Origin: Armatimonadota bacterium
GTDB lineage: Bacteria > Armatimonadota > Fimbriimonadia > Fimbriimonadales > ATM1
Assembly (NCBI GenBank): GCA_003577165.1
Contig: QEUM01000010.1
Span: 1-64,000 of the forward strand
Length of the DNA stretch: 64,000 bases
Direction: 5' to 3'
Position 1 is the first letter of the stretch. Every line of letters starts with the position of its first letter. Under the pieces are notes generated by a model that searched no databases, was not told the DNA's origin, and was given only the letters and a program-made list of their open reading frames with translations. The translations under genes and the position numbers were made by a program. Positions 7,455 to 16,378 of the stretch are shown piece by piece.

Positions 7455-8930
7455 TTACTTCGTGGACAGTTCCGCCTGGAACTGCTTCTGCGCTCCGGCA
7501 TACTCACGGCTCGCCTCGATTTGGAGGAGGTTGGCGTCGTCCGGCGACTCGCTTTCCCTGTTCTGACAGTACCTTTGCAGGGTCACCGATGCTTGCAGAA
7601 GTAGGTTGACTGCAAGTCCTCGCTGCCTGTGACTGGCGGCGTGCTTTTCGGGGGGGGCGAGCATTTCGACGTAGCCAGCGAACGCGGCGCACCGATTCAC
7701 GAATGCGACCGCTCTGCGGTTGAGGCCTTCTTGGTCTGGGAACGTCTTCGCCTCGGCGAGCAGGTTGCGCGCGCCCGTTGTGAGGCTGATGAAGACGGCG
7801 TCCATCATGCGCGCTGTGCCTGCGTATCGTCGCAAGACGACGACCGGGTCCGTGCTGAGGCCGAGTTCTTTGGCGCGCGTCATGTCGGCGGTTGCGCCTG
7901 CGAAGTTCTCCTGCATGGCGCGGGCTTGTGACCGGCGGTACAGAAATTCGGGGTCTTCTCGAACGAGCAGCGCCTGGTCGTAGTATTCGATCGCCTTTGT
8001 GATGTCGAGCCTTCCGAGGTAGAGGTCGCCGAGGAGCGCGAGTGCGTTGGCGTTCTTGCTGTCTTGCGCGAGGGCCTGCCTGGCAAGTTCAAACGCCTGA
8101 TCGGTGAGCCCCCCCTCCATCCACGCGTCGGCCGCGGCGAGCAGCAGCCCGGCGCTGTTCGGAATGAGGCTGACGGCTCGCGCCGCCTCCTGGGCGGCGA
8201 GGAACGGCTTGCCAGCCGCCTTGAGCGCGCGCACGAGGGCAAGCCTCGCCTCCTCGCTGGTCGGATCGGCGTCGACTGCGTCGCGAAGCAGCGCGACGGC
8301 TTCGACCGGCCTCCCCTCTTCGAGGGCCTTGAGCCCGTTTGCGAGAGGTTCTTTGTCGATGGGCGTTCTGACGGACGGCGTGATCGCCGGATCGCCTGGA
8401 TCGGGATTTCGTATCACCGCGCCTCCGTCGGCTTTGAGCGGGCCCTGCATCAGTTTTTGACACCACGTGTTTCCGATGGTGATCGCGGTGCTTTCTCGGT
8501 CGAGCAGGTCGCCCGTGACGACCGCGGTGTTCGCTGTGTCGCTCCACAAGGAGCGGGCGCCCCGATTGTCGTACAGCGTGACCACGGCCTTCACGGTGAG
8601 TCCGCTTACAGTCGCTTTGCAGAGCAAAACGTGCTGGGCGCGAAGTTCTTGAGCAGCCTTCGCTAAGTCCGCGAGTTTCGGCTTTTCGACCCACTTGATG
8701 GCGCCCGCTTGAATCAGTGTCGAAATCAGCGGATCGCCCTGGCTCCAGATCACGGTGTCCGCGGCCCGAACCTCTTGGAGCGCCCTCGCGAGCGGACGCA
8801 TCACGTCGAGGTTGGGATCAACATCGGTGAAGTCGGATTCGTAATCTTGACCGACGAGGATGAGCGGCCTGGCGTGGATGACGGCCGACAGGCCGAACGC
8901 GACAACGAGTGCAGCGTACGCGCGAATCAT
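7455..8930 (-). CDS. Exported TPR-repeat protein
   Basis: A 491-residue protein with start ATG 8930, overlapping the stop of the upstream zinc-ribbon gene by 4 bp (ATGA). A signal peptide (AYAALVVAFGLSAVIHA) is followed by a ~150-residue domain with an alternating alpha/beta look (RPLILVGQDYESDF..., HVLLCKATVSGLTVKAVVTL), perhaps TolB-N-like. About six TPR units then run from roughly residue 205 to 370 (e.g. GLKALEEGRPVEAVALLRDA, ALALLGDLYLGRLDITKAIE). The C-terminal 110 residues are helical. TPRs mediate protein contacts; with its partner gene this probably belongs to an envelope assembly. Confidence 0.75.
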   Translation of the reverse strand: MIRAYAALVVAFGLSAVIHARPLILVGQDYESDFTDVDPNLDVMRPLARALQEVRAADTVIWSQGDPLISTLIQAGAIKWVEKPKLADLAKAAQELRAQHVLLCKATVSGLTVKAVVTLYDNRGARSLWSDTANTAVVTGDLLDRESTAITIGNTWCQKLMQGPLKADGGAVIRNPDPGDPAITPSVRTPIDKEPLANGLKALEEGRPVEAVALLRDAVDADPTSEEARLALVRALKAAGKPFLAAQEAARAVSLIPNSAGLLLAAADAWMEGGLTDQAFELARQALAQDSKNANALALLGDLYLGRLDITKAIEYYDQALLVREDPEFLYRRSQARAMQENFAGATADMTRAKELGLSTDPVVVLRRYAGTARMMDAVFISLTTGARNLLAEAKTFPDQEGLNRRAVAFVNRCAAFAGYVEMLAPPEKHAASHRQRGLAVNLLLQASVTLQRYCQNRESESPDDANLLQIEASREYAGAQKQFQAELSTK

Positions 8931-10153
8931 CCGCCGAGGGCTTCTATTTCTTGCCTGCACGTCTTTGCGGCGGTTGCGTTGCCGGCGCGCTCAAAGAGCT
9001 CCATGGCCGTCTGGAAGTGCTGCTTGGCGGAACCCCTGTCTCCCAGCGCTTTGTAGCAGCGGCCGATAAACTGATGCGTGATGGCTGGTTTCGTGGAACC
9101 GTTCAGCGAAGCCGTGAACGCGCTGATCGCTCCTCGGTAATCGCCGGCTCGCATCTTCTCTTGTCCCACGCGATAGGCGTTGTCCGAAACATCGGCGCCA
9201 CCCGTGTTCGAGTTGCCCGAGTGCGGGCGGATGTCGACGAATCCTCGATTCTCATTGGTCGTGGTTGGATTGCTCGTCGTTCCGGATCCACGATTCTCTT
9301 CGGGGTCTTCGACGCGGCCCGTGTTTCCGCCGCTCGTATTTCCTCCTCCGGAGGCGGACGATCCGCTGCTGAACTCGTTGGGATCGGGCAGGCCCGACCC
9401 CGAGTTGTTCTGCGAAGGAGTGATGACGACGTTTCTCGGGTCCCAGATCGGCACCGATCCAGCGAACGGGCTTTGGCGAGAGGATCCGCCGACTGTGCCG
9501 CCGCTCTGGTTCGTTCCGAGCGGGGTCGTCGAGTTGTTCGTGCCGGCCGTCGAGGTTTGCGCGTCACCTGTCGAGTTGAAGTTCGGGATTTGAGACGTTG
9601 CGAACCCGACCGGCTCATTCGATGCGACTCGGTCGGCTTCCGATGCAGCCTCCTGCTTCGGACGGCTGGCGATGGCGAAGGTCACGCCGAGGGCGATGAA
9701 AATGAGCGCGACCGCCGAGGCTGCGAACACGGCCGTCCAATTCCGGCTGCGATATTCGAGGTCGTCGTCCGCCGGCCTGTCGGAGAGTTGCTTTCGCAGT
9801 TGGGCCAGTTTGATTCGATCGAGCGTCGAGTCGGGGTTGAGGAGCACGATCTGCTCGAGCGTGCTGACCGCCTTCTCGAGGTCTCCGTCGCTCTCGTATC
9901 CCATGGCGCAAAGTGCGAGGGCGCTGGTGTTGTCGGGATCCACGTTGAGCACGGCTTCGGCAAGGTAGATCGCCTCCTGGTGTGCTCCGTCGTGGAAGAG
10001 TTGATATCCCTCCTTGAGCAGGCGATCGATGTCCTCCGGACGCGCCTTCGGGCGCTCCTCTTCGGCGCGGGCCTCAGCGAGGCTTGCTCCGCAGATCTTG
10101 CAGAAGCGACTATCGTCGCTGTTCTCGGCTTGGCAAGTCTTGCATTGGATCAT
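8927..10153 (-). CDS. Zinc-ribbon, TPR and transmembrane protein
   Basis: A 408-residue protein. I prefer ATG 10153 because GGAG sits 7 nt before it; an ATG at 10171 is also in frame. Residues 4-20 form a zinc ribbon (CKTCQAENSDDSRFCKICGA, two CxxC knuckles). TPR-like helices follow (about 40-130), then one membrane helix (TAVFAASAVALIFIALGVTFA), a long Ser/Gly/Asn/Thr-rich low-complexity stretch and a final TPR pair (VGQEKMRAGDYRGAISAFTA). The pattern suggests a cytosolic ribbon and TPR, with an extracytoplasmic tail. It is coupled to the next gene by an ATGA overlap. Confidence 0.75.
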   Translation of the reverse strand: MIQCKTCQAENSDDSRFCKICGASLAEARAEEERPKARPEDIDRLLKEGYQLFHDGAHQEAIYLAEAVLNVDPDNTSALALCAMGYESDGDLEKAVSTLEQIVLLNPDSTLDRIKLAQLRKQLSDRPADDDLEYRSRNWTAVFAASAVALIFIALGVTFAIASRPKQEAASEADRVASNEPVGFATSQIPNFNSTGDAQTSTAGTNNSTTPLGTNQSGGTVGGSSRQSPFAGSVPIWDPRNVVITPSQNNSGSGLPDPNEFSSGSSASGGGNTSGGNTGRVEDPEENRGSGTTSNPTTTNENRGFVDIRPHSGNSNTGGADVSDNAYRVGQEKMRAGDYRGAISAFTASLNGSTKPAITHQFIGRCYKALGDRGSAKQHFQTAMELFERAGNATAAKTCRQEIEALGG

Positions 10154-10225
10154 GGGTTTCGCCTCCACCATCTTCGTTAGACGGTTTGGAAAGGGCTCAG
10201 CAGTCGCTGAATCTGACCTTAAAGT

Positions 10226-10804
10226 CTACCGGAGGCTGGCCCTGACCCACTCGAACGGCATTTCTACGAGGTGCGTCCGCGAGGTTCGGTAGGCGGTCGA
10301 GGTCACGGGCCACCAGGGCGGGAGTTCGGGGCGAAGCGATTGGAGGTCGGGGAGAAGGAGGCGTTCGCCCGAGCGCAGGTAGCACGCGCCGGCCATGTCC
10401 CCCGGACTCCATCCGCCGATGATGCTCGGCTCACATTCCACGCGGGTGCCAATTGTGAGGTCGGCGATTCGATACTCGTCCGCGCACTCCGCAGCCGTGA
10501 CTCCGTACCCCGCGCCGACCCACACGGGCCGCACGCCGAGGTTTGTCAGAAAGCGCTCCACGCCCTCGTGCTCTTCGGGCGGCTCGCCGAGCAGCAGAGC
10601 GAGACTGGGTGAGTTCTCGCCCACCACTCTCTCGATGACCTCGCTGGTTCGAGCGCGCAGGCCGTAATCGGGAAAGAGTTCGCCCTGGTGTGAATCCCAG
10701 GGCACGTGGTTGAGGATCACGATTCCTTCGGTGGGGAGGATGGCGACGCCGCTCGGATCGAGGGTCACGGGAACGTCTCCTAAGTCGATTCGCATCCTTA
10801 TCAA
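10226..10804 (-). CDS. Conserved-looking protein of unknown function
   Basis: A 192-residue soluble protein, no signal peptide, translationally coupled (ATGA) to the exonuclease-like gene upstream. It has many hydrophobic beta-like segments (GVAILPTEGIVILNHVPWD, SLALLLGEPPEEHEGVERFL, VRPVWVGAGYGVTAAEC). No catalytic signature is recognised. Overlap with the RNase H-fold gene suggests a linked role, but nothing more can be said. Confidence 0.65.
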   Translation of the reverse strand: MIRMRIDLGDVPVTLDPSGVAILPTEGIVILNHVPWDSHQGELFPDYGLRARTSEVIERVVGENSPSLALLLGEPPEEHEGVERFLTNLGVRPVWVGAGYGVTAAECADEYRIADLTIGTRVECEPSIIGGWSPGDMAGACYLRSGERLLLPDLQSLRPELPPWWPVTSTAYRTSRTHLVEMPFEWVRASLR

Positions 10805-11556
10805 TCCCCTAAGGCAGAAGACCGCAGATTATGGTAGGCGATCCTCATCAGTTTCTCCAAGTTGACGACGTCTTCCTCGTTGTATTGGATCAATCGGTCG
10901 AGAGCGTCCTCATCTCCGGCGACATAGCGATTCCAGAGAAAGATCGCATCGCGCCCTGAGAGGCCCTGCGTGTCCTCGGAGCGGGAGATGCCGAGTTGTC
11001 TTTCGATCTTCTTGAGTCCTCCTCGAAGTCCGAGCCTACGCATCGTGGGACACAAGTCAATGTGGAACATATCGAACCGAATCCACGGGAACTTCCTGGA
11101 CAGCATCGGGACATCGAACCCCGATCCAAAGAAGGTGACGATGACTCCGTAGTTTTCGATGTAGCCTGGGAAGTCTTCAAGGTTGCAGCCCTTGACAAAC
11201 GATCTGTATTCCTTTCCGTCAAAGACTCCGACCATCGTAATGGAGTCGCCTGAACTGCCTCCGTCCGTTTCGATGTCGAGGTACGTGAGTTTCTGCGAGA
11301 ACTCGGGAAAGACACGCCAATGCTCCGCCATGGGCATCTTTCGGCGGAAGTACCTGAAGTCTTGCGATTGGAGTCTCTTCCAACTCGAGTCCAGGGCTCG
11401 CAGGACTCGCTTCGTGTCCACACCATCCAGGTCGTACTTGTCCGGCTGTGCTTGGAACTCGTCCCACGTCGTCGCGCCTTGTCGCCACAGCGACCGCTCG
11501 ATGCCGCCGGTGATTCCTGGGATGTGAAGAAAGGTCGAAGTGAGCAAGCGCGACAA
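10801..11556 (-). CDS. RNase H-like (YprB/DEDD-type) 3'-5' exonuclease-fold protein
   Basis: About 251 residues from a TTG at 11556, placed directly behind the stop codon of the DnaJ gene; the longer reading overlaps that gene out of frame and looks spurious. The N-terminal ~100 residues carry STFLHIPGITGGIERSLWRQ-like sequence seen before YprB domains. The exonuclease core has DEDD-type acidic residues: LTYLDIETDGG (motif I), TFFGSGFDVPML (motif II, F.G..FD) and QYNEEDVVNL (motif III). The family (RNase_H_2, YprB) includes nucleases with possible roles in DNA repair; substrate unknown. Confidence 0.75.
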   Translation of the reverse strand: MSRLLTSTFLHIPGITGGIERSLWRQGATTWDEFQAQPDKYDLDGVDTKRVLRALDSSWKRLQSQDFRYFRRKMPMAEHWRVFPEFSQKLTYLDIETDGGSSGDSITMVGVFDGKEYRSFVKGCNLEDFPGYIENYGVIVTFFGSGFDVPMLSRKFPWIRFDMFHIDLCPTMRRLGLRGGLKKIERQLGISRSEDTQGLSGRDAIFLWNRYVAGDEDALDRLIQYNEEDVVNLEKLMRIAYHNLRSSALGD

Positions 11557-11558
11557 GC

Positions 11559-12650
11559 TTACCGAAAACAGTCGGCGATGACCCAGCCACAAACGACAGA
11601 GAACAGCAGGAGGTTGCCGCTCCAGAGAAGGGTCTGCATCGGCAAGATGGTCGGTGAGAAGTGAGAAGCGACCGCGAAAGAGAGGACGAGACCCGCGGTG
11701 ATGCCGAACGCGCGGCTCACGCTGTACGAGAATGAGTTTCGCAGCACGCCCGCGGCGAAATACACAAGAGTGGCCACCCAGAACGCGATGAACCCGAGGA
11801 CCATCCAAAGGAGGCCGAGCGACGGGCGGCCCGACGAACCTCGAACGACGCTCTGAAACGTGTCCACGGAGTGTGTGAGTGAAAGAGCCGCTCCAACTCC
11901 CATGCCCGTGATGAACATCAGACTCACGAGACCGAGGGTCCAGGTGCTAATCATCACCAGACCCGTTCCCAGGGGCGCCTCTCGCGCGACCATGAGGTAC
12001 AGGAGGCTGAGGCCTGTGACGATGCCGGCGACTACGATCGCTTTGTTGCCACTTCTCGAAGGCTCCGCTCGGCCGTGGTCTCCGACTTTTCCAAACTGGC
12101 GGAATATCTGGTCGTAACGACGTCGGAACGCTTCGTTGTTTGGTTCGAGTTGCATGGCGAAGGCGTAATGCTTGAGCGCGATGTCCATCCGCTGCTGGAT
12201 GCTGGCGATGTCGCCGAGGATCGCGTGCGCCATGGCTTCTTTGGGTGAGAGTTGAAGCACGCGTCGCGCAGCGGACTCGGCGAGCCCGTACTTTCCTTGT
12301 GCGAAGTATCGTGCCGCCTCGCCGAGCGCGTTTGCGATGTCGGCCGTCCGCGATCGGGATGAGGCGCCCGGCGACGAGGTTTCGCCTTTTGAGGTTGTCG
12401 GGCCGGCCGTCGAGCGAGAGGATTCCCGAGTTCTGCGCTGCAGTCGGAGCATCGAGTCGTAGTTCGCTCTTCTCTCCGGATCGGATAAAACTTGATAGGA
12501 CTGAGTTACTTGGTGAAACCGATGCGCTGCGTCAGCCGAACGATTTCGATCCGGATGGTATTCCAGCACGAGCCGCCTGTAAGCGCGACGGATTTCGTCG
12601 CCGGAAGCGGCCTCCGCGACGCCGAGCACTTCGTAGTGTGTCGGCTGCAT
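11559..12650 (-). CDS. J-domain, TPR and multi-pass membrane protein
   Basis: A 363-residue protein. Residues 1-68 are a J domain with the diagnostic HPD (EYHPDRNRSADAA) that stimulates Hsp70 ATPase. A Ser/Thr-rich linker follows, then two TPR-like units (GEAARYFAQGKYGLAESAAR, AHAILGDIASIQQRMDIALK). The C-terminal half has about five hydrophobic helices (e.g. AIVVAGIVTGLSLLYLMVA, LLWMVLGFIAFWVATLVYFA). J-domain membrane proteins recruit DnaK to membranes. The start overlaps the stop of the upstream GspF gene (TGATG), so it probably serves that pilus/secretion operon. Confidence 0.8.
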   Translation of the reverse strand: MQPTHYEVLGVAEAASGDEIRRAYRRLVLEYHPDRNRSADAAHRFHQVTQSYQVLSDPERRANYDSMLRLQRRTRESSRSTAGPTTSKGETSSPGASSRSRTADIANALGEAARYFAQGKYGLAESAARRVLQLSPKEAMAHAILGDIASIQQRMDIALKHYAFAMQLEPNNEAFRRRYDQIFRQFGKVGDHGRAEPSRSGNKAIVVAGIVTGLSLLYLMVAREAPLGTGLVMISTWTLGLVSLMFITGMGVGAALSLTHSVDTFQSVVRGSSGRPSLGLLWMVLGFIAFWVATLVYFAAGVLRNSFSYSVSRAFGITAGLVLSFAVASHFSPTILPMQTLLWSGNLLLFSVVCGWVIADCFR

Positions 12651-13855
12651 CAGGACGAATTGAGGAGGGTGTTGAAGTAGTTGAGAAAGAAGTTGGCAAC
12701 GATGATGGCGACAACGACTCCTGCAATCACGATCAGCACGACCGGCATGATCTTAACCATCTTCTCCATGCGGACATCCGCCTCGTCCTCATACTGCTCC
12801 GCCACGCTGTCGAACATCACTTCGAGGTTTCCCGTGCGTTCGCCTGTGTACGCCATGTCCAGAACGACTCGCGTAAAGGCTCCGGTCGAAGCGAGGGAAC
12901 TGCCGATGCCTTCGCCGCTTTGAATCCTCAGCGACGCTGGGACGATCTTCGCGCCGACCGCCGTGTTGCCGCAGGCCGCGGCCGACATCTCGACCGATTG
13001 AGCGATCGGAACCCCCCCACCGTAAAGGGCCGACATCGCTCTGCTGAACTTCGCCATCGCGATCATCTTGACGGTCCCACCTATGTAGGGCAGCCTTAAC
13101 AGCATCGAATCCCATGCCTGTCGGATGCCCGGCATCTGGAGGGCGAGGGGGAATAGCCACCAGAAAAAGATCGCGAGGCCGACACACGACCAGAAGATCG
13201 TGCTGTCGACGATCGACATGATGGTGAAGCGCGGCCCGCCTGTTTTCGATGCGATGATCTCGATGATGAAATTCGTCGCGAGCGGGAGAGCGATCAGCAT
13301 GAACAGCAGCAACTTGGGATAGAACGTGGCAGTTTTGATCTTGTTGCGAAGTCGAATCTCCTTGCGAAGATACTCGCTGACTTGTTTCAGGCTCGACTCT
13401 AAGACACCGCCGTGTTCGCCCACACGAATCAAGCTGATGATGAGCGGTGTGAAGACCTCGGGGTACTTCTCCATCGCTTCGGACATGGGCTTGCCCTCTA
13501 ACACATGCGCCCGAATGTCCCGGATGATCCCTCGCAGATTCACATGCCGTTCGGACTCCGCCAGGGTGTCCAGGCTCTGAACCAGCGGAACGCCCGCTTT
13601 GTGCATCGAGTGGAGTTGGGCGAAGAACCTCTGGAGGGCCTCCAGGTTGACCCTCATGAAGAGCGGCGCGGCTACGTGCTTGATGAGGACGGACCTTTCC
13701 GCCGTCGAGGCCTGTCCTTCTTGGAGCGCCTCGACGAGTAAGCCCTGACCAGCCAGCCGGTCCCGGGCCTGTCGCTCCGAGAGAGCGTCGATGACGCCCG
13801 TCTTGCGCATGCCCTGCTGATCCACAGCAACGTATGTGAAGAGTTTTCCGCTCAC
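12650..13855 (-). CDS. GspF/PilC-family inner-membrane protein, copy 1
   Basis: 401 residues from GTG 13855, four bases after the stop of the upstream paralog, which matches the ~400-residue family norm. An N-terminal FTYVAVDQQG.RKTGVIDAL domain precedes two GspF (T2SSF) domains, each with a helical cytosolic part and membrane helices: ATFYPKLLLFMLIALPLATN, SCVGLAIFFWWLFPLAL and PVVLIVIAGVVVAIIVANFF. GspF/PilC proteins form the platform of type II secretion systems and type IV pili. No ATPase (PilB/GspE) or pilin gene is in the window. Confidence 0.9.
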   Translation of the reverse strand: MSGKLFTYVAVDQQGMRKTGVIDALSERQARDRLAGQGLLVEALQEGQASTAERSVLIKHVAAPLFMRVNLEALQRFFAQLHSMHKAGVPLVQSLDTLAESERHVNLRGIIRDIRAHVLEGKPMSEAMEKYPEVFTPLIISLIRVGEHGGVLESSLKQVSEYLRKEIRLRNKIKTATFYPKLLLFMLIALPLATNFIIEIIASKTGGPRFTIMSIVDSTIFWSCVGLAIFFWWLFPLALQMPGIRQAWDSMLLRLPYIGGTVKMIAMAKFSRAMSALYGGGVPIAQSVEMSAAACGNTAVGAKIVPASLRIQSGEGIGSSLASTGAFTRVVLDMAYTGERTGNLEVMFDSVAEQYEDEADVRMEKMVKIMPVVLIVIAGVVVAIIVANFFLNYFNTLLNSS

Positions 13856-13859
13856 TTTT

Positions 13860-15080
13860 CTAAGGACTCTCCATCCAGGTATCGATCTTCTCGGGCATTC
13901 CTGAGTAGCAGCCATGCACGAGGTAGATCATCATCGCACCCGATCCCAAAACCAGTATGAGACATCCTATAGACGCAAGTCCGGCCGCCGCTTTCAGCCG
14001 ACTTTGATCAAATTCCTCCGTCGTCATCGAATGCATGCGCTCGAGGGTGGCCACGATGTCGCCCGTCTGTTCCGCCGTTCGGATGAGGGCGTCATAGTCT
14101 GTGGGAAAGAACTTCGTCTGGGAGAAAGCCAAGGATAGGGGCCGTTCTGCGCCGAGGCTCTCGCCGGCCGCCACGAGGTTTTGCGCCATCGCAGCGTTGG
14201 GGACGCTGGCTGCCGCGAGCGTCCAACTCGTTCCAGGGGCGACGCCTCCCCGGCTCAGTCGCGCCAGGGTCCACAAGAAGGTCTCCAGGGATTCCGATCT
14301 CGCCCGAGAGCCGATGCCATAAGGGCAGCGGAGGATGAACCGATGCCGGAACGCGGTCATTTCGGGCCGGAGCAACATGGACCGAATGATGTAGTACAGC
14401 AGGAAGATCGCCCCCCCGATGGGGAGGGTGTACTGAAACAGAATGCTGAAGTACCGCGACCAGAGCGACGATGCGTTTCCGGCGAAGAGCCCTGTCCAGA
14501 ACGCAATGGGCACAGGAGTTGCGAGAGCAAGACCAATCAAACCTTGCCAAGTGGCGAGCCGCGTGATCCAGAACCACCTCTTGAAGGCAGTCGAGTCCGC
14601 ATAGTGATCTGCCAAGCGCTCGAACGCCTCTTCGAGGAATCCGCCGTACTCGCCTGCTCGGACCATCGCAACGGCATTGTAGGGAAAGAGGTCAATGTAC
14701 GCCTGCATGACGTCGCTGATTCGACGGCCTTCGTTGGCGGCTTCGGAGATCTCTCGACAGGCTCGTCGAAGGTCTTTGTGATGAACTCGATTCGAAAGCT
14801 GTTCGAATGCGTCGAACGGATTGAAGCCCGCCTTGATCAGAGAGGCTGCTTGAGAGAACAGGAAGAAGAGATCCGAGTCGCGTGTCCTGGCGGTGCGAAC
14901 ATAGACGACGGGGGGGGCGCTAGAGGTCGAGCTGCCGTCCCGTTCACGGCCCGCGAGTTGAACTTGAGTGAAGCCTCTCGCAGCCAGTTCGCCCTTGGCT
15001 TCCGATTCGGAACGCGCGCGAATGGTTCCATCCAGTCGCTTTCCGTTCGCGTCAATCGCTGTGTATCGAAAGTACACCAT
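13860..15080 (-). CDS. GspF/PilC-family inner-membrane protein, copy 2
   Basis: 406 residues; starts at ATG 15080 inside the folK 3' end (29-bp overlap). It opens YFRYTAIDANGKRLDGTIRA, the typical GspF N-terminus. Two T2SSF domains follow, with hydrophobic helices such as GLIGLALATPVPIAFWTGLF, LPIGGAIFLLYYIIR and GLASIGCLILVLGSGAMMIY. It is clearly paralogous to the next gene but diverged, with an arrangement (two GspF-like proteins in tandem) reminiscent of heteromeric platforms. Partner motor and pilins must lie elsewhere. Confidence 0.88.
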   Translation of the reverse strand: MVYFRYTAIDANGKRLDGTIRARSESEAKGELAARGFTQVQLAGRERDGSSTSSAPPVVYVRTARTRDSDLFFLFSQAASLIKAGFNPFDAFEQLSNRVHHKDLRRACREISEAANEGRRISDVMQAYIDLFPYNAVAMVRAGEYGGFLEEAFERLADHYADSTAFKRWFWITRLATWQGLIGLALATPVPIAFWTGLFAGNASSLWSRYFSILFQYTLPIGGAIFLLYYIIRSMLLRPEMTAFRHRFILRCPYGIGSRARSESLETFLWTLARLSRGGVAPGTSWTLAAASVPNAAMAQNLVAAGESLGAERPLSLAFSQTKFFPTDYDALIRTAEQTGDIVATLERMHSMTTEEFDQSRLKAAAGLASIGCLILVLGSGAMMIYLVHGCYSGMPEKIDTWMESP

Positions 15081-15570
15081 CTTCGTGCCTGCGGATGCTG
15101 AATTCCTTCGAGCAGAGATTCAGGGCTGAATGCGCTGTGTCGCCGGCAGCGTTGATAGGGATGTCCCCGAGTTCGGACAGGGGCTGCAAGACGAACACTC
15201 GTTCGGCGATATGCGGATGAGGAAGGGTAAGGCGATCGGACTGAACGCGAACGACGGAGTTCTCGCAGTCGAGCATCACGAGGAGGTCAATGTCCACTTC
15301 ACGCGGCCCGTATCGTTCACGCGGCTGCCTGCCGATTTCGGCTTCAATCGCCTTGACGGTTTCCAGGAGGCGCTCCGGATGAAGGTCCGTCGAAAGTTCC
15401 GCGGCGGCGTTGAGAAAGGAGGGCTGGTCGACGACGTACATCGGCTCCGTTTCATATACGCTCGAAACCCGCAGCACACGGCCTGCTCGGAGGTCCAGGA
15501 AGTTGACCGCTGCCTGCAGATTCGAGAGGCGACTTCCGAGGTTGCTGCCCAGGCCGAGGTACGCCAACAT
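15052..15570 (-). CDS. folK: 2-amino-4-hydroxy-6-hydroxymethyldihydropteridine pyrophosphokinase
   Basis: A 172-residue HPPK. It transfers pyrophosphate from ATP to 6-hydroxymethyl-dihydropterin in folate synthesis, in the cytosol. The start AYLGLGSNLG is the family N-terminus, VSSVYETEP the pterin-site region, and RYGPREVDIDLLVM the PROSITE-type signature with the Mg-binding Asp pair; LPHPHIAERVFVL also fits. Length is typical. It sits between the dipeptidase gene (21 bp upstream) and the GspF gene, with which it overlaps; no other folate gene is adjacent. Confidence 0.95.
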   Translation of the reverse strand: MLAYLGLGSNLGSRLSNLQAAVNFLDLRAGRVLRVSSVYETEPMYVVDQPSFLNAAAELSTDLHPERLLETVKAIEAEIGRQPRERYGPREVDIDLLVMLDCENSVVRVQSDRLTLPHPHIAERVFVLQPLSELGDIPINAAGDTAHSALNLCSKEFSIRRHEDGVLSIHSD

Positions 15571-15591
15571 CGCCCAACGAGTTTACCGACG

Positions 15592-16314
15592 CTACTCGTT
15601 GACCCATTCGAGGGGCGCCTCGATGGCTTCCTGCGGGTCCGGTAACCAGTCGGGGGGTTGGATCGGTCCGAAGATCGCGTGAGGGTGCTGGCCCCGGTAG
15701 GCCCAACCTTGGTCGCCGTAACTCCAGTGCCAGTACTCGCTCGGATAGTTCGTCAACCCTGTGGAGGACATTGCCTCGAAGAGGATGGCTCGGTTCCTTT
15801 GGGCGATTGGTGAGAGGCCTTGCGCGTGGGTCGGATACGCCCTCGAATCTCGGTAGGCGAAGGGAGAGATCATGTCCAGTTCCTGACCGGACTCGTCCAC
15901 CAGGAGGACGTCCACCGCCCCGCCCGTCGTGTGAGGCGGCGGCACCTTGGGGTGGGGAGGCGCAGTGAACCGGTTCGCGACCCTTTTCACCTGGGTTTCG
16001 CTCCAGTCTGGGTGGCGTTCCCTCCACCGGGCGAGGGCGGCAAGATGCATCCTGCGCTGAATGTGGGGAGGGCGCCAGCCCTCGACGACTGCCAGCCGGA
16101 TGCCGGCCGGAAGCCGCTCTGAGGCCTGGACGAGGGCCCTCGCCACGGTTTCGCGGGCGAGGGTGAGCCGGGTGTAGCGCCACCGCGGGCGCGCCACGAG
16201 GAGCCGCGGGCAGAGGGCAAGGTAATCCACAAGCGGCTCTCCGCACTCCAGAATCAGGACGTTGCGGAGCCGAGACACAGGTTCCCAGGGGGAGATGGCC
16301 CAACGGCGGCTCAC
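15592..16314 (-). CDS. D-alanyl-D-alanine dipeptidase (VanX/DdpX-type, peptidase M15D)
   Basis: A 240-residue zinc peptidase from GTG 16314. Zinc-site motifs are present: PHTTGGAVDVLLVD corresponds to SxHxxGxAxD (the first residue is Pro rather than Ser), and EYWHWSYGD contains the catalytic Glu and third ligand His. LAVVEGWRPP.IQ is the substrate-positioning Arg region (GYRP-like). These enzymes hydrolyse D-Ala-D-Ala dipeptide in peptidoglycan recycling; without vanHA neighbours a resistance role is not indicated. No signal peptide is seen. A -10-like TAAAGT lies 6 nt before the start, so the mRNA may be leaderless. Confidence 0.85.
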   Translation of the reverse strand: MSRRWAISPWEPVSRLRNVLILECGEPLVDYLALCPRLLVARPRWRYTRLTLARETVARALVQASERLPAGIRLAVVEGWRPPHIQRRMHLAALARWRERHPDWSETQVKRVANRFTAPPHPKVPPPHTTGGAVDVLLVDESGQELDMISPFAYRDSRAYPTHAQGLSPIAQRNRAILFEAMSSTGLTNYPSEYWHWSYGDQGWAYRGQHPHAIFGPIQPPDWLPDPQEAIEAPLEWVNE

Positions 16315-16320
16315 GTTCGT

Positions 16321-16368
16321 ACTTTACCGGCAGGGGAAATGTGTGGAAAACCGGGCCGGACGGTATCA
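16321..16368. promoter_or_regulatory. Divergent -10 boxes for dipeptidase and DUF4127 genes
   Basis: On the minus strand TAAAGT (16326-16321) ends 6 nt before the GTG at 16314. On the plus strand TATCAT (16363-16368) ends 10 nt before the ATG at 16379. Neither gene shows a good ribosome-binding site. Both transcripts would start at or within a few bases of the initiation codon. No consensus -35 is evident. Confidence 0.5.
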
Positions 16369-16378
16369 TTTTCGCCGC

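Noticed and set aside
8909-10180. 423-codon plus-strand frame opposite the zinc-ribbon gene
   Set aside because: Low-complexity Arg/Val/Ser-rich translation, whereas the minus strand encodes CxxC knuckles, TPRs and a membrane helix.
15592-16314. Vancomycin-resistance VanX
   Set aside because: No vanH, vanA or vanRS nearby; the dipeptidase is next to folK and pilus-type genes and is more likely a recycling enzyme.
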